Positions 1 through 5,292 of a DNA stretch of 5,292 nucleotides are shown here, one piece after another. Below the pieces are notes generated by a model. It had not been told where the DNA came from and searched no databases. It saw nothing but the letters and a program-made list of their open reading frames with translations. Position 1 is the first letter of the stretch. Each line of letters begins with the position of its first letter. The stretch covers positions 1 to 5,292 of the forward strand of contig DBYT01000087.1 of the NCBI GenBank assembly GCA_002309915.1, given 5' to 3'. The position numbers were made by a program, and so were the translations under genes. This DNA is from Bacteroidales bacterium UBA1179 (lineage in GTDB: Bacteria > Bacteroidota > Bacteroidia > Bacteroidales > Bacteroidaceae).

Positions 1-1538
1 ATGACACCCTGGTCACCTACCTGACCACCCATCTCGGCATAGAACGGGGTCTTGTCAAGAACAATCTGGTAGATCACGCCGCTCTTCTGCTTAACCTCGC
101 GGTAACGCAGTATGGATGTCTCATACTCGGTAAAGTCATAACCTACAAACTCGGTCTCACCCTCCTTGAGTACAACCCAGTCACCGTTCTCAACGGCGGC
201 GGCGTTGCGGGCGCGGGCTTTCTGCTTACCCATCTCCTCATTGAACTCGTCAATATTGGCGCTCATGCCGTTCTCACGCAGTATGAGTTCGGTAAGGTCA
301 AGCGGGAATCCGTAGGTATCGTAAAGGGTGAATGCGTTAACACCGCTTATCTCTGTCTTGCCGGCTGCCTTTGTATCGGCCATAACCTTGTCAAGCAGTT
401 TGATACCGGTGTCAAGGGTGCGCAGGAATGACTCCTCCTCTTCAATGATAACCTTCTCTATGAGTGTCTTCTGTGCGTTCAACTCAGGATATGCGTCACC
501 CATGTTGTCAATGAGCACGGGCAGCAGTTTGTAGAGGAATGCCTCCTTCTGACCCAGGAATGTGTAGGCGTAACGGACTGCACGGCGCAGGATACGACGG
601 ATTACGTAACCGGCCTTGGCGTTTGAAGGCAGCTGGCCGTCGGTTATGGAGAATGCGATGGTGCGGATGTGGTCAGCAACTACGCGCATGGCTATATCCA
701 CCTTCTCATCCTTGCCGTACTCAAGGCCTGTCAGGGCGCCTATCTGCTTGATGATGGGCTGGAATACGTCAGTGTCATAGTTGGACTGCTTGCCCTGCAG
801 GGTGCGTACCAGACGCTCGAATCCCATACCGGTATCGATTACCTTTGCGGGCAGGGGCTCCAGTGAGTGGTCAGCCTTGCGGTTGAACTGCATGAACACC
901 AGGTTCCATATCTCGATTACCTGGGGGTGATCCTTGTTTACAAGGTCGCGGCCGGGCACCTTGGCCTTCTCCTCGTCGGAGCGTGAGTCCATATGGATCT
1001 CACTGCAGGGGCCGCAGGGACCGGTATCGCCCATCTCCCAGAAATTGTCGTGCTTGTTACCGTTAAGGATATGATCCTTGGGAAGGAACTGTTCCCAGAT
1101 GGCAGCGGCTTCGTTGTCGCGCTCCAGACCCTCCTCCTTGCTGCCTTCAAATACAGTGGCGTAGAGGTTCTTGGGGTCCAGTTTGAGGACGTCGACCAGA
1201 TACTCCCATGCCCAGCTGATAGCCTCCTTCTTGAAGTAGTCACCAAATGACCAGTTGCCCAGCATCTCGAACATGGTGTGGTGATAGGTATCGTGACCTA
1301 CCTCCTCCAGGTCGTTGTGCTTGCCGCTTACACGCAGGCACTTCTGTGAGTCGGCCACGCGGCGGCTCTTGGGGGCGCGGTTACCCAGAATGATATCCTT
1401 GAACTGGTTCATTCCGGCATTGGTGAACATAAGGGTGGGGTCATCCTTGACCACCATGGGGGCAGAAGGGACGATGAGATGTTCCTTGCTCTCAAAGAAA
1501 CTCTTGAATGATTCGCGGATTTCCTTTGCTGTCATCAT
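1..1538 (-). CDS. alaS: Alanyl-tRNA synthetase, N-terminal 512 residues (cut by window edge)
   Basis: Cytoplasmic class II aminoacyl-tRNA synthetase that activates alanine with ATP and charges tRNA-Ala. My translation of the minus strand is open from 1538 to the window edge and starts MMTAKEIRESFKSFF. Visible signatures are TLMFTNAGMNQFKD (residues 35-48, motif 1 region), GNWSFGDYFKKEA (94-106, motif 2 region), the strongly conserved MGDTGPCGPCSEIH (169-182), the motif 3-type DTGMGFERL (235-243), SNAKAGYVIRRILRRA (305-320) and the beginning of the editing domain, TPFYAEMGGQVGDQG (497-511). Family members are about 870-880 residues long, so most of the editing domain, with its HxxxH metal site, and the C-Ala domain lie beyond position 1. 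Two ATGs are adjacent (1538 and 1535); I use the first, but either could serve. No Shine-Dalgarno sequence precedes them; the leader is AT-rich. Transcription is divergent from the M23 gene. No frameshift or missing catalytic motif is seen. Confidence 0.97.
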   Translation of the reverse strand, partial: MMTAKEIRESFKSFFESKEHLIVPSAPMVVKDDPTLMFTNAGMNQFKDIILGNRAPKSRRVADSQKCLRVSGKHNDLEEVGHDTYHHTMFEMLGNWSFGDYFKKEAISWAWEYLVDVLKLDPKNLYATVFEGSKEEGLERDNEAAAIWEQFLPKDHILNGNKHDNFWEMGDTGPCGPCSEIHMDSRSDEEKAKVPGRDLVNKDHPQVIEIWNLVFMQFNRKADHSLEPLPAKVIDTGMGFERLVRTLQGKQSNYDTDVFQPIIKQIGALTGLEYGKDEKVDIAMRVVADHIRTIAFSITDGQLPSNAKAGYVIRRILRRAVRYAYTFLGQKEAFLYKLLPVLIDNMGDAYPELNAQKTLIEKVIIEEEESFLRTLDTGIKLLDKVMADTKAAGKTEISGVNAFTLYDTYGFPLDLTELILRENGMSANIDEFNEEMGKQKARARNAAAVENGDWVVLKEGETEFVGYDFTEYETSILRYREVKQKSGVIYQIVLDKTPFYAEMGGQVGDQGV

Positions 1539-1568
1539 ATCTTTAAAATACTTGTATTTCGCAATTGG

Positions 1569-1600
1569 TTTGCAAAGGTACAACAATTTCGCTATTTTTG
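1569..1600 (+). promoter_or_regulatory. Probable promoter of the M23-MerR operon (TTTG-N20-TATTTTTG)
   Basis: A -33 box TTTG (1569-1572) is followed after exactly 20 bases by the -7 box TATTTTTG (1593-1600). Both match the Bacteroidota housekeeping promoter consensus (TTTG, about 19-21 bases, TAnnTTTG). Transcription would begin near 1604-1609, leaving only about 10-14 bases before the ATG at 1618. The leader therefore has no room for a normal ribosome binding site, which is common in this phylum. The -33 box abuts the leftward -7 box at 1573-1580, together forming the 8-bp palindrome TTTGCAAA (1569-1576). Confidence 0.7.
1573..1580 (-). promoter_or_regulatory. Probable alaS promoter, -7 box TACCTTTG
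   Basis: Read on the minus strand, 1580 to 1573 is TACCTTTG, an exact match to the Bacteroidota -7 consensus TAnnTTTG recognised by the primary sigma factor of that phylum. It lies about 35 bases upstream of the alaS ATG, which would give a short leader of roughly 25-30 bases. No clear TTTG is present at the expected -33 distance (about 1600-1604 reads ACACG on the minus strand), so this is the weaker of the two divergent promoters by sequence. The leader is too short for a T-box or other riboswitch. Confidence 0.6.
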
Positions 1601-1609
1601 CGTGTTGTA
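1579..1609. repeat. 7-bp perfect inverted repeat between divergent promoters
   Basis: TACAACA (1579-1585) and its exact reverse complement TGTTGTA (1603-1609) are separated by 17 bases, so the arm centres are 24 bases apart. The arms flank the rightward -7 box (1593-1600), and the left arm overlaps the first two bases of the leftward -7 box. This placement would suit an operator for a dimeric regulator, for example the MerR protein encoded downstream, but a 7-bp repeat in an AT-rich spacer can arise by chance. The spacing is also wider than classical MerR operators, which sit inside a 19-20 bp promoter spacer. Confidence 0.3.
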
Positions 1610-1617
1610 ATAAGATT

Positions 1618-2586
1618 ATGAGGAAGATTTACTATCAGTACGATCCCAACCGCAGGGTTTACCGCCGTGTGTTCCCCACATTGGGTCAGAGACTGTTCTC
1701 CTGGCTGTGGCGTTTTCTGCTGTCAGTCCTGCTGGGAGGAGTCTTCTTTATCATCTACTGGTTCGTGATCAGTACCCCTCAGGTTGAGGACCTTCTGGTC
1801 GAGAACAGCCGACTCCAGTCACAGTACCGCGTGCTTTCACGTAAGGTCGATGACGCCCTGCTGGTGCTTCATGACATCGAGGAGCGTGACGACAACCTCT
1901 ACCGTGTCCTGTTGGAGGCCGATCCGGTTCCGCAGGTGGCACGTCAGTCAGGTTTTAACGGCACCAACCGTTATGCGGAGCTGAACGATATGTCAAACGC
2001 CGACCTGGTGGTCAACACATCACAGAAGGTGGATATGCTGAGCCGCAAGCTCTATATGCAGACCCGCTCATTCAACGAGGTCATCGAGTTGTCTCGTGAG
2101 CAGGAGAACCGCCTGGCCTGCCTGCCCGCCATCCAGCCTGTATCCAACAAGGACCTCAAACGTACAGCATCCGGTTACGGATACCGTAATGACCCGATAT
2201 ATCATGTGCGCCGGTTCCATCACGGTATGGACTTTGCATGTGACACCGGCACTCCGGTTTACGCCACTGCCAACGGCAAGGTGGTATATGCCAAGTGGAA
2301 ATCAGGTTACGGCAACCTGATTGAGATTGATCATGGCTACGGTTACAAGACCCGCTACGCACACCTGAGCAAGATCCTTGTAAAGGAGGGTCAGAAGGTG
2401 GTCCGCAGCGAGGAGATTGCCAAGGCCGGTTCAACAGGTAAGAGTACCGGACCTCATGTCCATTATGAGGTTTGGGTAGGAAACAAGGATGTGAACCCCA
2501 TCAACTACTACTTCATGGACCTGGATGCCGAGCAGTATGAGGAGATGGTAAACCTGGCTGAGAACCACGGTAAAGTATTTGACTGA
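1618..2586 (+). CDS. Membrane-anchored M23 (LytM/MepM-type) peptidoglycan endopeptidase
   Basis: Predicted zinc metallopeptidase that cuts peptide cross-links of peptidoglycan in the periplasm (322 residues). A basic cytoplasmic N-terminus (residues 1-30, rich in Arg and Tyr) is followed by one transmembrane segment at about 33-52 with no signal-peptidase site, giving a type II anchor. Residues about 55-168 are heptad-like and probably coiled coil. The M23 domain covers about 182-298: SGYGYRNDP (185-193), FHHGMDFA (200-207) with zinc ligands H201 and D205, YAHLS (247-251) with H249, and GPHVHYEV (278-285) with H280 and H282. All catalytic residues are present, so it is not a degenerate EnvC/NlpD-type activator. 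The frame is open back to 1315, but that stretch is antisense to alaS and upstream of the promoter; the ATG at 1618 gives a sensible N-terminus. It ends with tandem stops TGA TAA, 14 bases before the MerR gene. Cleavage specificity cannot be read from sequence. Confidence 0.93.
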   Translation: MRKIYYQYDPNRRVYRRVFPTLGQRLFSWLWRFLLSVLLGGVFFIIYWFVISTPQVEDLLVENSRLQSQYRVLSRKVDDALLVLHDIEERDDNLYRVLLEADPVPQVARQSGFNGTNRYAELNDMSNADLVVNTSQKVDMLSRKLYMQTRSFNEVIELSREQENRLACLPAIQPVSNKDLKRTASGYGYRNDPIYHVRRFHHGMDFACDTGTPVYATANGKVVYAKWKSGYGNLIEIDHGYGYKTRYAHLSKILVKEGQKVVRSEEIAKAGSTGKSTGPHVHYEVWVGNKDVNPINYYFMDLDAEQYEEMVNLAENHGKVFD

Positions 2587-2600
2587 TAAAACGACGGACT

Positions 2601-2966
2601 ATGGCACTGAACACCAACAAGGTCTTAAAGAAATACTACTCCATAAAGGAGGTGTCCGATATGCTCGAGATCCCGGAAAGTACACTGCGCTACTGGGAGA
2701 AGGAGTTCAAGGAGATATCACCCAAGAAGAATGCCAAAGGTATAAGGCATTATACCGTTGATGACATCGAGCAGATCAAGAAGGTGAATTTCCTGGTAAA
2801 GGAAAAGTCTCTGACCATAAAAGGTGCCAAGACCCGTATGAAAGACAAACCGCAGGAGACCACCGATACTCATGACGTCGTAGAACGTCTCAAGAAGATA
2901 CGTGAGGAATTGGTGGCAATATTAGGGGAGTTGGATGCTACTCCTCCTTGCGGACAACCGTTGTGA
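2601..2966 (+). CDS. Small MerR-family transcriptional regulator
   Basis: Predicted DNA-binding protein of 121 residues. The N-terminal winged helix-turn-helix is clear: YYSIKEVSDMLEIPESTLRYWEKEF (12-36) forms the HTH, with STLRYWEKEF the typical MerR recognition-helix region, and GIRHYTVDDIEQI (47-59) covers the wing and following helix. After a charged linker (about 80-90) comes a short helix (about 92-111), probably the dimerisation coil. There is no effector-binding domain, and the only cysteine is C117, so no metal-sensing cysteine cluster is seen; ligand and targets are unknown. It lies 14 bases after the M23 stop on the same strand, which suggests co-transcription and perhaps control of that operon. 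The start ATG has no Shine-Dalgarno sequence. The last nine residues (A113-L121) are encoded opposite the end of rel and may be a lineage-specific extension. Confidence 0.9.
   Translation: MALNTNKVLKKYYSIKEVSDMLEIPESTLRYWEKEFKEISPKKNAKGIRHYTVDDIEQIKKVNFLVKEKSLTIKGAKTRMKDKPQETTDTHDVVERLKKIREELVAILGELDATPPCGQPL
2938..2966. other. 29-bp tail-to-tail overlap of MerR and rel coding sequences
   Basis: The MerR gene stops with TGA at 2964-2966 on the plus strand, while rel stops with TAG at 2940-2938 on the minus strand. The two reading frames therefore share 29 bases, and there is no intergenic space for a terminator. I see no strong hairpin followed by a T-run in the immediate flanks. Transcripts from both sides should run into each other and be complementary at their 3' ends unless a Rho-type mechanism stops them. 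Confidence 0.9.
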
Positions 2967-5181
2967 TATTCTTGATTTTCTTAAGTTCTTTCTGAATCTT
3001 ATCCACGTCCTTGAGATTGTGGACCTCGACACTTATTGTGCCTTCAAAAAGACCCTCCTTTGACTCGATAACCAGCTTGTTCATGTTCACGTTCATCTTC
3101 TTTGAGATGATCTCGGTTATCTTGCCCAACGTACCTATGCTGTCCAGACCCTTCATGTAGATGGTTACGGGGAACAGGCTGTTCTCAATTTGCCATTCAA
3201 CGGTAAGGATGCGGTTGCCCTTGGCTGCCTTGAGTTTGTTGGCCACCTCACACTTGCGCTTGTGGATGGTAATATGGCCTTTCTCATCGACAAATCCCAG
3301 TACGGCATCGCCGGGAACAGGATTGCAACAGTCTGCAAAAGTGTACTTGTGCATATCCATGTCGTTGATTATCAGCGTACGCTTTACATCAACTCCTTCC
3401 TGATTCTGCTCATCGGCCTGTTTCTTGTCCTTATCCTTTGATGACGATGATGAGAATGATGACCAGAATCTCTTGTACCAGCTGTCACTCTCACCTTTTA
3501 TGATATTGCGCTCGGCGTCACCCAGAATGATTTTCTTCTGGCCGAGTGCTATCATCAGTTCGTCGCGGCTGTTCATGCCGTGCAGACGGCATATACGCTC
3601 CATCTTTGCGGAATCAACCTCCATGTCCTCTTTCTCAAGGAATTCATGGAATATGGCCTCACCGAATTTCTGGTTGGCGCGTTCCTCCTTGCGCAGTACC
3701 TGCTTTATCTTACCGCGGGCCTTGGCAGTGGTGGCAAAATCCAGCCACTCGGGGCTCACTTTCTGGCTCTTTGAGGTAAGAATCTCCACCTGGTCGCCGC
3801 TCTTGAGTTCATAGTTAATGGCCTCAAGCTTGTGGTTTACCTTGGCGCCTATGCAGTTGGTACCCATATAGGTGTGGATGGTGAACGCAAAGTCCAGCAC
3901 CGTACTGCCCTGCGGCATGGTACGCAGTTCGCCTTTGGGGGTGAATATGAATATCTCCGATGAATACAGGTTCAGCTTGATGGTATCCAGGAAGTCCATT
4001 GAATCCGGCTGCGGATCCTCCAGTATCTCCTTGATGGTCTCCAGCCAGTGGGTGAGTTCGGTCTCATCCTCCTCATAGGTGGAGCCGTCCTTGTATTTCC
4101 AGTGGGCTGCGATACCCTGCTCGGCGATATCGTTCATGCGGCGGCTGCGTATCTGCACCTCGACCCACTGACCCGAGTTGCTCATCAGTGTCACATGCAG
4201 TGCCTGATAGCCGTTGGCCTTGGGGTTGGTGATCCAGTCACGCAGACGGTCTGGGTGTGACTTGTAGATCTTGGTGAGCGCCAGGTAGATGTCAAAGCAT
4301 TCACTCTTCTCCTTCTCAGGCGATGTGGGGTCAAAAACAATCCTGACGGCAAGGATGTCATAAACCTCGTCAAATGTAAGATTGTTCTTGTTCATCTTCT
4401 TCCATATGGAGTAGGGTGACTTGATACGGCCGAACATGTTGTATTTCACACCCAGTTGGTCAAGTTTCTCCTCAATGGGCGATGTGAAATCGTTGTATAT
4501 GTTGTTGAGTTCCTCACGTGAGAAGTTCAGTTTCTCCTGGATGTCCTTGTACTCTGCCGGATGCTCGTACTTGAAACTCAGGTCCTCAAGCTCTGACTTG
4601 ATCTTGTTGAGTCCCAGACGGTAAGCCAGAGGAGCGTATATGTAGAGGGTCTCACCTGCAATCTTGTACTGCTTGCGCGGCTGCATGCTGTCCAGGGTTC
4701 GCATGTTGTGCAGTCGGTCAGCTATCTTGATCAGGATGACGCGGATATCGTCATTCATGGTCAGCAGCAGTTTCTTGAAGTTCTCGGCCTGGGCCGATGC
4801 CTTATCGCCGAATATACCGCCGGCAATCTTGGTCAGTCCGTCAACTATCTGGGCAATCTTTGGACCGAATACGTTCTTTATGTCATCAGTGGTGTAGTCA
4901 GTATCCTCGACCACGTCATGGAGCAGTGCGGAGCAGATTGATGTGGAGCCCAGCCCGATTTCTGAGCATACAATCTGTGCTACGGCAAGAGGGTGCATGA
5001 TATAGGGTTCGCCTGAATGACGGCGCACACCCTTATGGGCCTGGCGCGCAAACTGGAACGCCTTGGTGATTATCTCCACCTTCTTGCGGTGTTTGGTCTG
5101 GAGATAAGAGTCAATAAGATGCTGGAAGGCCTCGTCTATGAGTCTCTCTTCATCGGGCGAAAAAAGATTATCTTCACTCAT
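2938..5181 (-). CDS. rel: Bifunctional (p)ppGpp synthetase/hydrolase, Rel/SpoT type
   Basis: Cytoplasmic stringent-response enzyme (747 residues, a normal long RSH length) that makes (p)ppGpp from ATP and GDP/GTP and hydrolyses it. The HD hydrolase domain (about 40-190) looks intact: RRHSGEPYIMHP (53-64), LLHDVVEDT (86-94, H88-D89 and E92-D93) and IADRLHNMRT (153-162). The synthetase domain (about 245-365) has GRIKSPYSIWKKM (251-263), YDILAVR (274-280, D275), NGYQALH (323-329) and EVQIR (341-345, catalytic Glu E341). The charged loop reads RLRD (312-315), resembling the RxKD of bifunctional enzymes rather than the ExDD of monofunctional RelA. A TGS domain follows (about 410-472), then a helical region, a Ser/Lys-rich linker (574-588), the conserved-cysteine module DCCNPVPGD (617-625) with H640 and C644, and a C-terminal ACT domain (about 668-745). 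Start ATG 5181 lies 12 bases after the LysM gene, with no properly spaced Shine-Dalgarno sequence, implying co-transcription. The symbol could equally be relA or spoT. Confidence 0.97.
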   Translation of the reverse strand: MSEDNLFSPDEERLIDEAFQHLIDSYLQTKHRKKVEIITKAFQFARQAHKGVRRHSGEPYIMHPLAVAQIVCSEIGLGSTSICSALLHDVVEDTDYTTDDIKNVFGPKIAQIVDGLTKIAGGIFGDKASAQAENFKKLLLTMNDDIRVILIKIADRLHNMRTLDSMQPRKQYKIAGETLYIYAPLAYRLGLNKIKSELEDLSFKYEHPAEYKDIQEKLNFSREELNNIYNDFTSPIEEKLDQLGVKYNMFGRIKSPYSIWKKMNKNNLTFDEVYDILAVRIVFDPTSPEKEKSECFDIYLALTKIYKSHPDRLRDWITNPKANGYQALHVTLMSNSGQWVEVQIRSRRMNDIAEQGIAAHWKYKDGSTYEEDETELTHWLETIKEILEDPQPDSMDFLDTIKLNLYSSEIFIFTPKGELRTMPQGSTVLDFAFTIHTYMGTNCIGAKVNHKLEAINYELKSGDQVEILTSKSQKVSPEWLDFATTAKARGKIKQVLRKEERANQKFGEAIFHEFLEKEDMEVDSAKMERICRLHGMNSRDELMIALGQKKIILGDAERNIIKGESDSWYKRFWSSFSSSSSKDKDKKQADEQNQEGVDVKRTLIINDMDMHKYTFADCCNPVPGDAVLGFVDEKGHITIHKRKCEVANKLKAAKGNRILTVEWQIENSLFPVTIYMKGLDSIGTLGKITEIISKKMNVNMNKLVIESKEGLFEGTISVEVHNLKDVDKIQKELKKIKNITTVVRKEE
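3439..3462 (-). repeat. TCA-rich triplet tract encoding a serine linker in Rel
   Basis: On the minus strand this 24-base stretch is a run of TCA/TCG codons broken by one TTC. It encodes Rel residues 574-581 (SSFSSSSS), followed by a Lys/Asp-rich run (582-587). It lies between the helical domain and the conserved-cysteine module, and is the only low-complexity part of the protein. It is probably a flexible linker, and the triplet repetition could allow in-frame length variation between strains. Confidence 0.6.
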
Positions 5182-5193
5182 CCTGCTGCACTT

Positions 5194-5292
5194 TTAACGG
5201 TTATATATTCTCAGAGTCTTGCCGGCCCTGATGTTGTCACTCTTCAGGTTGTTCCAGTTCTTGATGTTCTTGACCGATGTGTGATACTTCAG
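5194..5292 (-). CDS. C-terminal end of a LysM-domain protein (cut by window edge)
   Basis: The last 32 codons and TAA stop of a gene entering from the right edge, in frame from base 5292. The peptide begins LKYHTSVKNIKNWNNL (residues 1-16 of the visible part) and ends IRAGKTLRIYNR. The pattern of a helix with W-N-N-L, a polar turn, then I-x-x-G-x-x-L-x-I-Y is characteristic of the second half of a LysM peptidoglycan-binding module, ending only two residues before the stop. The protein is therefore probably exported and binds the cell wall. In Bacteroidales a LysM-containing lytic transglycosylase of MltD type is often found beside rel, as far as I recall, so that is my best guess for the whole protein, but no catalytic domain is visible here. 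The stop is 12 bases upstream of the rel start on the same strand, suggesting one operon. Confidence 0.8.
   Translation of the reverse strand: MKYHTSVKNIKNWNNLKSDNIRAGKTLRIYNR

Noticed and set aside
938..1246. 102-residue minus-strand frame inside alaS
   Set aside because: It overlaps alaS in a different frame; its Arg/Pro/Thr-rich content is typical of an out-of-frame translation.
1556..1592. Direct repeat ATTTCGC (1556-1562 and 1586-1592, 30 bases apart)
   Set aside because: Two 7-bp copies in an AT-rich spacer with no third copy and no fit to the promoter boxes; likely chance.
1315..1617. In-frame 101-residue N-terminal extension of the M23 protein
   Set aside because: It is antisense to the conserved start of alaS, lies upstream of the matched promoter, and does not resemble an M23 N-terminus. 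The ATG at 1618 gives a basic head followed by a membrane anchor.
1539..1617. T-box or attenuator upstream of alaS
   Set aside because: The predicted leader is only about 25-30 bases, far too short for a T-box, which is also mainly a Gram-positive device.
3425..3814. 129-residue open frame antisense to rel, and other long frames across 3161-5000
   Set aside because: They are shadows of the GC-rich codon pattern of rel, with no recognisable domain, promoter or translation signal; the opposite strand encodes a well-conserved protein.
5182..5187. AGCAGG-like sequence before the rel start as a Shine-Dalgarno site
   Set aside because: It abuts the ATG with no spacer, so it could not position a ribosome in the usual way.
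1..5292. CRISPR arrays, tRNA or rRNA genes, insertion sequences, integrases or phage genes
   Set aside because: No regularly spaced repeats, tRNA-like cloverleaf, transposase motifs or terminal repeats were seen; the window is accounted for by five housekeeping-type genes.

Overview
The window looks like an ordinary chromosomal housekeeping segment from a Bacteroidota bacterium, most likely order Bacteroidales. The evidence is protein content plus promoter style: the two recognisable promoter boxes fit the Bacteroidota -33 TTTG / -7 TAnnTTTG pattern, and no start codon has a convincing Shine-Dalgarno sequence. I cannot name genus or species. No mobile element, CRISPR array, RNA gene or phage trace is visible. 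Almost every base lies in five genes; the only intergenic space of any size is about 79 bases.

Layout. Positions 1-1538 (minus) hold the first 512 codons of alanyl-tRNA synthetase (alaS), which runs off the left edge. Positions 1539-1617 form a compact divergent promoter region, in which the -33 element of the rightward promoter abuts the -7 element of the leftward one. To the right (plus) lie a membrane-anchored M23 (LytM/MepM-type) peptidoglycan endopeptidase at 1618-2586 and, 14 bases later, a small MerR-type DNA-binding protein at 2601-2966. The MerR gene meets rel (relA/spoT-type bifunctional ppGpp synthetase/hydrolase, 2938-5181, minus) tail to tail, and the two coding sequences overlap by 29 bases. 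Upstream of rel on the same strand, 12 bases away, is the last third or so of a LysM domain (5194-5292), the end of a peptidoglycan-binding protein.

How it fits together. Two amino-acid/starvation functions (tRNA-Ala charging and the stringent-response enzyme Rel) are interleaved with two cell-wall functions (M23 hydrolase and LysM protein). AlaRS and the M23-MerR pair probably share a promoter region where two polymerases cannot sit at once. Rel is probably co-transcribed with the LysM gene. Any regulatory link between wall remodelling and starvation signalling is inference from position only.

I do not see a previously undescribed system. The points most worth a second look are the interlocked divergent promoters with a 7-bp inverted repeat, and the antisense overlap that supplies the last nine residues of the MerR protein.
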